Shown here one piece after another: positions 23,696 through 31,217 of a stretch of 32,337 bases of DNA (position 1 is the first letter of the stretch; the number at the start of each line of letters is the position of its first letter). The notes under the pieces are model-generated. The model saw only the letters and a program-made list of their open reading frames with translations. It made no database searches and had not been told where the DNA came from. Origin of the DNA: an uncultured Eubacteriales bacterium (GTDB lineage Bacteria > Bacillota > Clostridia > Oscillospirales > CAG-272); assembly GCA_934394585.1 (NCBI GenBank), contig CAKRQU010000021.1, positions 1-32,337 on the forward strand, written 5' to 3'. The translations under genes and the position numbers were made by a program.

Positions 23696-24193
23696 ATGAA
23701 AGAAAAAACACGTTTCATCACACGCGCGGCGCTCATCGCCGCAATTTACACGGTACTCACGGGGTTATCGTACCTTGCGGGACTTGACAAAGGCGTAATA
23801 CAGCTCCGTCTTTCCGAGGCGCTCGGATTTCTTCCCTGCTTTATGCCCGCCGCCGTCCCGGGGCTTTTTGTCGGTTGCCTTATATCGAATATCGTATACG
23901 GCGCCGCCCTGCCCGATATAATATTCGGAAGCCTCGCCACGCTTCTCGGCGCGCTCGGTACTTATGCGCTGAGAAAATATCCGCTTCTCGCGCCTGTTCC
24001 GCCGATAGTTGCAAATGCACTCATCGTGCCGCCGCTTCTCATCTTCGCTTACGGCGTTCCGCAGTCATATCCGTATATCCTGCTCACGGTGACCGCGGGA
24101 GAAATACTTGCCTGCGCGGTAATCGGCTATCCGCTGATGTTCCTGCTCGGGAAATACAAGGCATTTCATTTCGAAATTAAAAAGAAAAGCTGA
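23696..24193 (+). CDS. queT: QueT family ECF transporter S component (queuosine precursor uptake)
   Basis: Integral membrane protein of 165 residues with about five hydrophobic helices. The motif GVIQLRLSEALGFLPCFMP (about 33-51) is characteristic of QueT, followed by GLFVGCLISN and FGSLATLLGA. S components bind the substrate and use a shared ECF energising module (ATPases and T component), which is not in this window. The SD AGGAG lies 8 nt before ATG and inside the preQ1-I tail, so translation should fall when preQ1 is available. Followed by a strong terminator and then repeat copy C. Confidence 0.92.
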   Translation: MKEKTRFITRAALIAAIYTVLTGLSYLAGLDKGVIQLRLSEALGFLPCFMPAAVPGLFVGCLISNIVYGAALPDIIFGSLATLLGALGTYALRKYPLLAPVPPIVANALIVPPLLIFAYGVPQSYPYILLTVTAGEILACAVIGYPLMFLLGKYKAFHFEIKKKS

Positions 24194-24204
24194 TTTGTTT
24201 TTTT

Positions 24205-24231
24205 CGGCACGGATTTCTCCGTGCCGTTTTT
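24205..24231 (+). terminator. Intrinsic terminator after queT
   Basis: Stem CGGCACGGA (24205-24213), loop TTTC, TCCGTGCCG (24218-24226), then TTTTT. Confidence 0.92.
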
Positions 24232-24235
24232 ATAT

Positions 24236-25015
24236 GCGGGTAAGGTTTCTTTGCCCAAAGAAATGTGGGGCGCTTTTACGAAAAGCGCAAAAACGTTTCT
24301 TTTCTTTGCGAAGGTAACAAGGGCGTACTTTTGCGTGACCAAAAGTACCAAAAAGAAGTTGCTCTTTGCAAAGAGAGGGGCGCGGCGACCGCGGTCGCCC
24401 GCGGACGGGGGTCGCGCTTTTCACTGACGAAAAGCGCGGGAAAAGTCATCAAAGGAAGGCTCCTCGCCCTCCTTTGCAAACTACCTCGCACCCCGTCGAG
24501 TTAGCCGCGGAAAGTAATGCGCGGCAAGTAAGTGCTATAGATAGCAAAATCAAAAATTTCAAGTTTATCTCTCCGCATATCATCAGCCATACCGCGCGTG
24601 CGAACAAAGTACGCCGCAAAAAGCGAGCAGATTCGACGGGGTGGGTTAGCTCCCGCCGTGACTTTTGATACGCTTCCCACTATAGCCAGAACTCCACCAA
24701 ATCGAGCATGGCTTGATGGACATCGAAACGTGGCGGCTAAAGCTAAAGTCCGAACAGACTAAAGTCTGTGCTAAGCGGGGGGTCTGAACCATACTTCCGG
24801 CTTAGTCTGCGGTCGGACTGTTGGGGCAGTATGTTCGCACGAGTCGCCGCAAGGCGACAAAGAAAGAGTTCAAAAGAGGAATACCTTCCTCTTTTTGACT
24901 TTTGGTACTTTTCGTCAGTGAAAAGTACACCCCGTCTCCCTCGCGGGGACAAACTGACTTTTGTTTCTTTGCCCAAAGAAAAATGAGCACTGCGGCAGAC
25001 GCCGCCAGCTTCTTT
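24236..25015 (+). repeat. Repeat element copy C
   Basis: Complete copy filling most of the 1-kb gap between queT and the next gene, in the same orientation as A and B. Core 24597-24841 with ends CGTGCGAACA and TATGTTCGCACG. The hairpin that is GTCGCC-GCGA-GGCGAC in A and B reads GTCGCC-GCAA-GGCGAC here (24843-24858): the stem is kept and the loop changes from one GNRA to another. The stretch about 24370-24590 is closely similar to copy B (GAAAAGTCATCAAAGGAAGG, then a CTCGCCCTCCTTTGC block). Outer arms contain GTACTTTTGCGTGACCAAAA and reverse-complement relatives. No gene inside is supportable. Confidence 0.85.
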
Positions 25016-25059
25016 TGTCCCTCTAAAATACAGGTTTACCTTTTTCAACTTTCGGTTTG

Positions 25060-25088
25060 TTGACAAGCCTTCGGTTATATGATAAAAT
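25060..25088 (+). promoter_or_regulatory. Strong sigma-A promoter for the two-TM protein gene
   Basis: TTGACA (25060-25065, full consensus), 17-nt spacer, TAAAAT (25083-25088). It lies directly beyond repeat copy C, giving a leader of about 105 nt. Confidence 0.8.
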
Positions 25089-25197
25089 AATATCAGAAAA
25101 TATTTCCGACTTTTTTGAAATAAATGCAAACCCAATTGCCATTTTCGACACTATATAAATGAAAGCCGGCAATTTAAACGAAAAAGGAGAACTTTTT

Positions 25198-25890
25198 ATG
25201 GATTACAGCAGAAACGAAAAATACTTCAGAAGCAAAAATACTCATTTTTATGCGGGTTTGGTAATGCTTGTCATAGGTGTGGCGCTGGTTATTCTTCAGC
25301 GCGCATTCTGGCTTTATTATTACTTTTTCATGATAGGCGCGGCCCTCGCCGTGATCGGCGCGATACTTGCATTCGTTCCGCAATGGAGCAGAAGCTCGGA
25401 TAAAGATATCGATGAGCTGATATTAAAAGAAAAAGACGGATATCTGAAAAAGAAAATAAGCGAACTGGAGCTCGTAAATACACTCTCACCGAACGCGGAT
25501 TCCGTTCTTATAGCCGGCTATGATTACGACGACAGCGACGCATTGATAAAACGCGGACTCGACGGAAAAATAAGATCTTCCGTTTATTGCATTTCCGCCG
25601 TAATTATCACCAAAAAAGGCATAGTGACTTCAAAAAGAAAATTCTCTCTCGTAAACAATAGCGATACGGAAGAAATAAAAGAAATTCTCTTTTCCGAAGC
25701 TGACCGCGCGGAAATGATAACGCATACAGTGCCTTTCCGCGAGGGAAAAAACGATACGGAAATAAAAACCGCCGATTTTGTAATATACAGCGGTGAAACA
25801 GTCGCTTTCCGCACTCCGACCGCACCGAATGCCACAGTCGAAAGCACAGCCTCCGACATCGTCGCGCTGATAAAAAGATCAAAAGCGTAA
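25198..25890 (+). CDS. Hypothetical membrane protein with two N-terminal helices
   Basis: Protein of 230 residues. ATG 25198 has AGGAG 8 nt upstream; the frame is open to 25159 but that ATG has no SD. Two transmembrane helices lie near residues 17-36 and 38-60 (FYAGLVMLVIGVALVIL; FFMIGAALAVIGAILAFVP), joined by a very short turn. A cytosolic-looking domain of about 165 residues follows, rich in beta-type segments (SVLIAGYDYDDSDALIKRG, VYCISAVIITKKGIVTSKRKFSLV). No catalytic motif is visible and I do not recognise the family. Monocistronic, with its own promoter and terminator. Confidence 0.8.
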   Translation: MDYSRNEKYFRSKNTHFYAGLVMLVIGVALVILQRAFWLYYYFFMIGAALAVIGAILAFVPQWSRSSDKDIDELILKEKDGYLKKKISELELVNTLSPNADSVLIAGYDYDDSDALIKRGLDGKIRSSVYCISAVIITKKGIVTSKRKFSLVNNSDTEEIKEILFSEADRAEMITHTVPFREGKNDTEIKTADFVIYSGETVAFRTPTAPNATVESTASDIVALIKRSKA

Positions 25891-25926
25891 ACTCAGGTTT
25901 ACATAATGTTTGCCTACCCCCCAAAA

Positions 25927-25962
25927 AAAGCCCCGCGTATTTATTTACGCGGGGCTTTTTTG
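25927..25962 (+). terminator. Intrinsic terminator
   Basis: Stem AAGCCCCGCGTA / TACGCGGGGCTT with loop TTTATT, then T-run (stem about 25928-25957). It ends the two-TM gene. Confidence 0.92.
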
Positions 25963-25992
25963 TCAAAATAATAAAAAAAGTAAGAAAGGTAC

Positions 25993-26021
25993 TTGACAAA
26001 AGGACAAAAAGTATATAAAAT
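25993..26021 (+). promoter_or_regulatory. Strong sigma-A promoter for the small peptide and beta-helix genes
   Basis: TTGACA (25993-25998), 17-nt spacer, TAAAAT (26016-26021). A full-consensus -35 directly before a 51-codon ORF supports that small ORF being real. Confidence 0.8.
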
Positions 26022-26061
26022 CAATCTTAAATTACAATTATCGACAGGAGAATATACAAAA

Positions 26062-26217
26062 ATGTCGGTGATTTTCGACGAGAAAAAGGCAGAAAAAGAA
26101 AAATTCGAGCCTGCGAGAGTTAATATTATAATAATTCGGTGTGAGGATGTGATCACCGCCAGCCGCATCGGAAAAACAGAAGAAAAGGATTTCGGCGGCA
26201 AGATATATTTTGATTGA
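26062..26217 (+). CDS. Small protein with an EDVITAS motif, unknown function
   Basis: Protein of 51 residues: a charged N-terminal half (DEKKAEKEKFEPA), a hydrophobic strand (VNIIIIRC), then EDVITAS and a polar, acidic tail ending in KIYFD. From memory, short clostridial ORFs often carry a similar (E/D)DVITxS motif after a beta-strand, with variable tails and no assigned function. Start ATG 26062 has AGGAG 11 nt upstream. It sits 20 nt before the secreted beta-helix gene and shares its promoter. It could be a peptide precursor, a chaperone-like partner or a leader peptide. The sequence does not decide. Confidence 0.6.
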   Translation: MSVIFDEKKAEKEKFEPARVNIIIIRCEDVITASRIGKTEEKDFGGKIYFD

Positions 26218-26237
26218 TTTACGGGGGAATAACGGCG

Positions 26238-27656
26238 ATGTCACGCGGCAAAACAAGGTTCATATCATGCATTTTACTCATAGCAATACTCTTTTCCGTA
26301 AATATTTCGGCAAACACTATGGCGACGATAAACGGCAAAGAATATTCAAAAGTAAGCTCGGCGATAAGTGAGGCAAAAAGCGGTGATACAGTGAAATTTA
26401 CCTCGGAGGAGCTGAACGGCTCGCTGACAGTGGAAAACAAAAATATCGTCCTCGATGAAATCACGATTGAAAATTCCGACGACAGCGCTTTGTATATAAA
26501 AAATTCGGTCGTGACAATAAGAAACGGTTCCGTTTCCACCACAGGGATAACAACTCCTGCAATAATCCTTGAAAACAGCAGATTGATCCTCGAAAATACC
26601 GTGGTAAAATCGCAAAAACGCGGCATTTCCGTGACTTCATCGGGAAATTCTTATGTGAAAATATCCGCCGATTCGAAAATAATCACGAACGGCGTGGGGA
26701 TTTATCTCTCGGACGGCAAAGGCTATTGCGACATAGATATCTACGGCAGCATGAATTGCGGTGACATATATTCGGTTTATTGCGGGAAAAATTACTCCGG
26801 CAAGCTGAAAATATACGACAGTGCGGAAATCAAAACGGAAATACACAATGAATCCGCAGATTTTGCCGCATTTATGTATGGCGGAAGTTTTGTTTCGGAT
26901 ACTGGTTTTACTTTCACGGCAGGAGAACTCAATATATCCGGCGGCGAAGTGAATGCATACGGCGCAGTCGATTATGCCGTATATATTTCAGGCGGCAAAC
27001 TGAATATATCGGGCGGAATATTTACGGCACAAAACCGTGATTTGTCCGTTTGCGTCGACAGCGGCTCCGCTCTTGTCACGGGCGGGATGTTTTACAAAAC
27101 ATTGCCCGAAGGAATACCGCAAAACGCCGTGAAAACCACGGTAATGTACTGCGGCAAAACTTATACTAAGATAACGATGCCGATGGAGAAAGCGGATTAC
27201 CGGATAAACAAAACGGGAGCACAGATAGCGTTGCTGGAGCCGTGGGGCGTGAGAACGAGCGCATGCATTCTCCGAAACGGGAAAGCGCTTTCCCCCTCGG
27301 ACTACGACAAATACGGAATAAAATGCAGAATACTTTTCGTCTGCGGAGATAAAAAGCTTACCTCGGTCGATGAGATAAAACAGAGCAACGTAAAATATGC
27401 GGAATCCGGGAGTAACAGCGAAGGCTTTTTTGCGGACTACAGAGGGATATATATTTCGGAATTTGATAAATATATCAGTTTTGTTTTCGAAGTGACGGCG
27501 GACGGAGAAACCACTTATTCCAAAGTCATATCCGTCACGATGAACGAACTCATAGATATGCGCCTTTCCATGAACGACTGCAAAAACGCGGAAGCCGACC
27601 TCCTGCGCTTCCTCAAGCAGTATTTCGCCTATATCAAGGCTTATATCGGCAACTGA
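26238..27656 (+). CDS. Secreted right-handed beta-helix repeat protein, copy 1
   Basis: Protein of 472 residues. N-terminal signal peptide: basic MSRGKTR, hydrophobic core (FISCILLIAILFSVNIS), likely cleavage near ANTMA. Residues 40-290 are a ladder of short beta repeats (IVLDEITIENSDDSALYIKN, VVTIRNGSVST, LNISGGEV, LNISGGIF), typical of parallel beta-helix, pectate-lyase-like folds, but no lyase catalytic residues are obvious. The C-terminal third is a separate domain ending in a helical stretch (LRFLKQYFAYIKAYIGN). No LPXTG or S-layer motif. ATG 26238 follows a GGGGG SD by about 10 nt. An inverted near-identical copy lies at 31222-32337. Confidence 0.85.
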   Translation: MSRGKTRFISCILLIAILFSVNISANTMATINGKEYSKVSSAISEAKSGDTVKFTSEELNGSLTVENKNIVLDEITIENSDDSALYIKNSVVTIRNGSVSTTGITTPAIILENSRLILENTVVKSQKRGISVTSSGNSYVKISADSKIITNGVGIYLSDGKGYCDIDIYGSMNCGDIYSVYCGKNYSGKLKIYDSAEIKTEIHNESADFAAFMYGGSFVSDTGFTFTAGELNISGGEVNAYGAVDYAVYISGGKLNISGGIFTAQNRDLSVCVDSGSALVTGGMFYKTLPEGIPQNAVKTTVMYCGKTYTKITMPMEKADYRINKTGAQIALLEPWGVRTSACILRNGKALSPSDYDKYGIKCRILFVCGDKKLTSVDEIKQSNVKYAESGSNSEGFFADYRGIYISEFDKYISFVFEVTADGETTYSKVISVTMNELIDMRLSMNDCKNAEADLLRFLKQYFAYIKAYIGN

Positions 27657-27668
27657 CAGGGGAAAAAC
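26559..27668 (+). repeat. Inverted duplication, left arm
   Basis: Coding DNA of beta-helix copy 1 from residue about 108 to 12 nt past its stop matches 31210-32337 in reverse complement. Protein differences over about 365 residues are roughly a dozen substitutions plus a six-residue insertion in copy 2; the last 90 residues are the same. Identity stops just after CAGGGGAAAAAC, where each copy has its own terminator. The repeat probably continues beyond the window on the right. Confidence 0.9.
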
Positions 27669-27684
27669 ATACCCCTTCCCTATA

Positions 27685-27712
27685 AAAAAGGCGACCTGCG
27701 GTCGCCCTTTTT
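27685..27712. terminator. Bidirectional terminator between convergent genes
   Basis: Stem GGCGACC (27690-27696), loop TGC, GGTCGCC (27700-27706), with A-run before and T-run after. It serves beta-helix copy 1 (plus) and rpiB (minus). Confidence 0.88.
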
Positions 27713-27732
27713 ATTTTCACCGATGTAAAAAC

Positions 27733-28164
27733 TTATTGCTTTTCCAGCATATCTATGCGTCTTTGATGGCGTCCGCCTTCAAAAACCGTGGTTATAAATG
27801 TTTTTGCTATTTCTTCCGCGGATGAAATGCCGATTATACGTGCGCCGAGGCACAGAACATTCGCATTATTGTGAAGCCGCGTAAATTTCGCCGAAACCGT
27901 ATCCCCGCAAAGCGCTGCGCGTATTCCGTGATATTTATTTGCGGCGATGCTCATTCCTATTCCCGTGCCGCATACGAGTATGCCGAAATCGGCACCCGCC
28001 TGCACTTCGCGGCATACTTTGCCCGCGTATTCCGGATAATCCACCGAGGCATCGGAATTTGTCCCCATGTCTATACATTCATAACCCATGCCCTCAAAAA
28101 TCCCGATCAGTATATTTTTGTAGGCATAGCCCGCATGATCGGCACCGAAAACTATTTTTTTCAT
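27733..28164 (-). CDS. rpiB: Ribose-5-phosphate isomerase B
   Basis: Protein of 143 residues, normal RpiB length, interconverting ribose-5-phosphate and ribulose-5-phosphate. Motifs: FGADHAGY (5-12), CGTGIGMSIAANK with the catalytic Cys (near 65-77), and HNNANVLCLGARIIG (near 98-112). The frame is open upstream to 28317, but ATG 28164 gives the family N-terminus (MKKIVFGADHAG) and has GAGG 7 nt upstream. It is the last gene of the lipoprotein-desulfurase-tsaE-tsaB run, 28 nt after tsaB. The closely related galactose-6-phosphate isomerase LacA/LacB subunits are less likely, as no lac genes are near. Confidence 0.93.
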   Translation of the reverse strand: MKKIVFGADHAGYAYKNILIGIFEGMGYECIDMGTNSDASVDYPEYAGKVCREVQAGADFGILVCGTGIGMSIAANKYHGIRAALCGDTVSAKFTRLHNNANVLCLGARIIGISSAEEIAKTFITTVFEGGRHQRRIDMLEKQ

Positions 28165-28192
28165 ATCTGTTCCTCTTTCTGTAATTATTATT

Positions 28193-28897
28193 TTACCGTA
28201 TTTTTTCTTTTTCGGCAAGTTCGCGTTCCGCCTGCGAAGCACGCAGATATACGGGAAGAAGCGATATATCGCCGAAAATACTTTTATCTTCCGCCTTTTC
28301 ATAAATATCCGCGGCAAGAAGCGCCGCTGCGTAGGCGTTTTGCGTGATGAGCAGACGCGGCGTAGCTTTTATGGGAAAAGCCTTTTTCAAAAGAGCATAT
28401 CCGTCGCCCGCGGCGTATATCGGTTTGTCATAAGCCGATATTTCCGATACGAGATCGGAAAGCGATATCAGTCTGTCCTCGCAAAGGCGAGTGAGATTGC
28501 CGTTTTCAAGGCGGAAAAGCGCATTGTAAAGCTGGTTTCTGCGTGCGTCCATCACGGGGCATACGATGCAATCCTCCGGCATTTCGCGCAGATTATACGC
28601 GAGCGCTTCCAGAGCGGAAACGCCGATGCACGGTTTTGCCGAATCAAAAGCCAAGCCTTTTACGGCGGAAATGCCTATGCGCACGCCCGTAAAAGAACCG
28701 GGGCCCGCCGTTACCGCAAACATATCGATATCCGAAACGCAGAGATGAAGCGACTTCAGCGCCGTTTCTGCCATGGGGAGGACTGTTTCGCTGTGCGTAA
28801 GACCGGCTTCGAGCGTAAAAACGGCAAGAGGCTCGCTGTCGTTTGTCACGGCGACAGATGCTGATTTTGCTGTGGTATCGAGAGCTAATATTTTCAT
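28193..28897 (-). CDS. tsaB: tRNA t6A biosynthesis protein TsaB
   Basis: Protein of 234 residues with the TsaB start MKILALDTTAKSASVAV and the block AVTAGPGSFTGVRIGISAVKGLA (near 61-83). It is an ASKHA-fold partner that activates TsaD in making N6-threonylcarbamoyladenosine at A37 of tRNAs reading ANN codons. It follows tsaE by 17 nt. tsaD and rimI, often next to it in Firmicutes, are not here. The SD is weak (AAAGG about 9 nt upstream), so coupling to tsaE is likely. Confidence 0.94.
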   Translation of the reverse strand: MKILALDTTAKSASVAVTNDSEPLAVFTLEAGLTHSETVLPMAETALKSLHLCVSDIDMFAVTAGPGSFTGVRIGISAVKGLAFDSAKPCIGVSALEALAYNLREMPEDCIVCPVMDARRNQLYNALFRLENGNLTRLCEDRLISLSDLVSEISAYDKPIYAAGDGYALLKKAFPIKATPRLLITQNAYAAALLAADIYEKAEDKSIFGDISLLPVYLRASQAERELAEKEKIR

Positions 28898-28914
28898 TTT
28901 TGCCGTGCCTTTCT

Positions 28915-29328
28915 TTATTCTATCGTTATTTTTCTCGCGTTTTCATTTTGCGGCAGCTTGCTTATCGTGACCCTCACGGCGTTTTCGGGGATAAAATCCC
29001 TTATATTTTCGCACCATTCCGCAAGGCATACGCCGCCCGCATCGAGATAATCGAAAAATCCGCATGAATAAAGCGATTCTTCTCCGTCTATGCGGTACAT
29101 ATCGAAATGATAAACGGGGATATTTCCGCCGTAGGCATTTACTATCGTATAAGTGGGACTCTGCACACGCACACCGGGGCAAAGCACGCTTGCCGCTCCG
29201 CGGATAAACGCTGTTTTACCCACGCCGAGATCGCCGAACATCGCGACAAAATCGCCGCGCTTCAGCCGCTTTGCAAATTCTTTGCCGAGATTTTCCGTTT
29301 CGGCGGGAGAATTTGTGATATATTCCAT
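28915..29328 (-). CDS. tsaE: tRNA t6A biosynthesis ATPase TsaE
   Basis: Protein of 137 residues. Walker A GDLGVGKTAF near 38-47, preceded by LGKEFAKRLKRGDFVAMF, and the family motif VQSPTYTIVNAY with YHFDMYRI shortly after. TsaE hydrolyses ATP to reset the TsaBD complex. The start has GGAG upstream (AAGGAGAGGCGTAT before ATG) and lies 12 nt after the cysteine desulfurase. The start residue before SPAETENLG also agrees with the family. Confidence 0.95.
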   Translation of the reverse strand: MEYITNSPAETENLGKEFAKRLKRGDFVAMFGDLGVGKTAFIRGAASVLCPGVRVQSPTYTIVNAYGGNIPVYHFDMYRIDGEESLYSCGFFDYLDAGGVCLAEWCENIRDFIPENAVRVTISKLPQNENARKITIE

Positions 29329-29340
29329 ATACGCCTCTCC

Positions 29341-30522
29341 TTATCTCTTTTTTGCGAGCCTCGAAATGCCTTCCGAAAGCGCGGAAATGAAATTATCAAC
29401 ATCATCGCGCGTATTTTGCAGACCGAAGCTGATGCGTATCGTGGAATCCGCCTCGGAATCCGAAAGTCCGAAGGACGAAAGCGCATTGCTTTTATGATGC
29501 GTATTCGAAGAGCAGGCGGAACCGGAGGAAACGTATACTCCGCGCGAGGAAAGATGATGCAGCATGGTTTCACTGCGTATGCCGGAAACAGTGATGCTCA
29601 CTATATGCGGAGCAAAAACCGCCGGCTCGTTTATTTTCACCGTGTTTTCGGAGAAATCGGCAAGCTTTTCGCAAAGATAAGAGCGCAGCGCGGCAAAATA
29701 TTGCGCATTCGCACGGATATCCGCACCCGTTTCTTTTGCCGCCGCGCCGAAACCTATTATTCCGATGACGTTTTCCGTGCCGCTGCGAAGTCCCTGCTCC
29801 TGCCCGCCGCCGAAAATCACGGGAGAAATATTTCCGTTTTTCAGTATGCGCTCGGAAATATAAAGCGCACCCATTCCTTTCGGTCCGTATATCTTGTGCG
29901 ATGAAACGGAAATCAGATCGGCACCGGGGAAACGCTCCAGCGGGAATTTGCAAAAAGCCTGCACCGCGTCGAAATGTACACTCGCATCGGGCGCAAGCTC
30001 GCGTGCGAGCTTCACTATATTATACATATCGTGTATGGCGCCTGTTTCGTTATTTACAGCCATGGCGGAAACGAGAATGACATCGCCGCCCAGCTCCGCG
30101 CGGTATTTTTCCATATCCCATACGCCGCGCGGCGACGGAATATATACTACGTGAAAACCGAGCTCCGATAGACGCTTTCCGCATTCCGCGACAGAGGAAT
30201 GCTCCGATTCGCCGAGGATTATTTTTTTGCCGGCAAAACGCTTTTTCGCCATTGCCGTGCCGATGATGGCGAGATTATTTGCCTCGGTGCCGCATGATGT
30301 GAAAATTATCTGCTTTTCCGGCTTTTTCACGTCGGCTAATTTTTGCTTTGTCATGGCGGCGGCTACCTGTGCGCGCGCCTCGTTTACAGCCTTTTCAGCT
30401 TCCAGTCCCATCGCGTGGAGCGAGGAGGGATTTCCGTATATTTCGCGCGTGGCACGCTCCATTGCTTCCGCCGCCGCTTTGCACGGCAGTGTGGTCGCCG
30501 CATTGTCGAGATAAGATATCAT
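29341..30522 (-). CDS. Cysteine desulfurase (NifS/IscS family, PLP-dependent)
   Basis: Protein of 393 residues. N-terminal YLDNAATTLPCKAAAEAM (4-21), the NPSSLHAMG substrate region, PLP-binding lysine in SSHKIYGPKGMGALYIS (near 206-222), and the mobile active-site Cys loop SSGSACSS near 335. It releases sulfur from cysteine as a persulfide for Fe-S clusters or tRNA thiolation. No iscU/nifU scaffold or thiI/mnmA partner lies beside it. Given the many Fe-S proteins in this window and a TtcA-like enzyme, it may serve either. SD GAGG lies 6 nt upstream. It follows the lipoprotein gene by 8 nt. Confidence 0.94.
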   Translation of the reverse strand: MISYLDNAATTLPCKAAAEAMERATREIYGNPSSLHAMGLEAEKAVNEARAQVAAAMTKQKLADVKKPEKQIIFTSCGTEANNLAIIGTAMAKKRFAGKKIILGESEHSSVAECGKRLSELGFHVVYIPSPRGVWDMEKYRAELGGDVILVSAMAVNNETGAIHDMYNIVKLARELAPDASVHFDAVQAFCKFPLERFPGADLISVSSHKIYGPKGMGALYISERILKNGNISPVIFGGGQEQGLRSGTENVIGIIGFGAAAKETGADIRANAQYFAALRSYLCEKLADFSENTVKINEPAVFAPHIVSITVSGIRSETMLHHLSSRGVYVSSGSACSSNTHHKSNALSSFGLSDSEADSTIRISFGLQNTRDDVDNFISALSEGISRLAKKR

Positions 30523-30530
30523 TTTCAGCC

Positions 30531-31049
30531 TCAGAATTTTATATTTTCTATGATTTTTTCCGCGTCCTCTATGCCGCCGTCAAAATTTTCGGCAGTCGCG
30601 AAATATGTCAGGATATAAAGATGATATTTGTATGAACCCACCACCTGTATCGCGCGGTATTCCTTTTCACCTGTCTTTATCGAAAGAACATATTTGCATG
30701 CCGGGGCATTGCCCAGCTTCTGATTTTCCGTATAGCTTTCATCGAGAGTGACCTCTCTGAAAGTTTCGCCGAGCGTTTTCATATAGTAATTATTGTAGTA
30801 GTCATCTATGCTTTCATAGCCTTCCTCAGGGGTTATGCGCGTCATGCTTACCGTTCTGCCCGCGCTGTCCGAAGCCGCTGCAAAACCCGTGGAAACATCT
30901 ATTGTCCATGTGATCGGCACAAAAAAATCGTAATCTAAAAAATCGCTTTCCACGCGTTGCATGCCGCTCGGAATATCGCTTTTTCCGCAGGAAACGAGCG
31001 CTGCGGCCAGTAAAATGACAGTGAGAATGAGTGTGACTGTTTTTTTCAT
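30531..31049 (-). CDS. Lipoprotein with a PsbP-like C-terminal domain
   Basis: Protein of 172 residues. Lipoprotein signal MKKTVTLILTVILLAAALVSC with the lipobox cysteine at residue 21, followed by GKSD. The mature part (YDFFVPITWTID..., VSMTRITPEEGYESIDDYYNNYY, ACKYVLSIKTGEKEYRAIQVV, YILTYFATAENFDGGIEDAEKIIENIKF) has the pattern of PsbP-like/DUF1795 proteins seen in many Clostridia. It should be anchored on the outer face of the membrane. Function is unknown. GGAG lies upstream of ATG. It is the first gene behind the perfect promoter at 31095-31123. Confidence 0.88.
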   Translation of the reverse strand: MKKTVTLILTVILLAAALVSCGKSDIPSGMQRVESDFLDYDFFVPITWTIDVSTGFAAASDSAGRTVSMTRITPEEGYESIDDYYNNYYMKTLGETFREVTLDESYTENQKLGNAPACKYVLSIKTGEKEYRAIQVVGSYKYHLYILTYFATAENFDGGIEDAEKIIENIKF

Positions 31050-31094
31050 GTTTTTACTCCGTAATTTTATCTGAATATAATTATACTATTTTTT

Positions 31095-31123
31095 ATTATA
31101 CATCAAGCGGCACGCCGTGTCAA
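31095..31123 (-). promoter_or_regulatory. Perfect-consensus sigma-A promoter for the lipoprotein-desulfurase-tsaEB-rpiB operon
   Basis: Minus-strand TTGACA (31118-31123), exactly 17 nt, TATAAT (31095-31100). The spacer contains the palindrome CGGC-GT-GCCG (31108-31117), which could be an operator half or chance. A second TATAAT (31080-31085) lies downstream without a good -35. Confidence 0.85.
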
Positions 31124-31183
31124 TAAGCCGCGGAATATATTGCGCGGATTTTTCGCGATATGCCGCGTATCTTTGGCTTATAA

Positions 31184-31217
31184 AAAATCACCCGGCTTTT
31201 CAGCCGGGTGTTTTTCC
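31184..31217. terminator. Terminator of beta-helix copy 2
   Basis: Stem CACCCGGCT (31189-31197) / AGCCGGGTG (31202-31210), loop TTTC on the plus strand (GAAA on the minus strand), with T-runs on both sides. It ends the minus-strand gene whose stop is at 31222. Confidence 0.9.

Noticed and set aside
28164..28317. N-terminal extension of rpiB
   Set aside because: The added 51 residues are basic and unlike RpiB; they overlap the tsaB end and ATG 28164 has its own SD.
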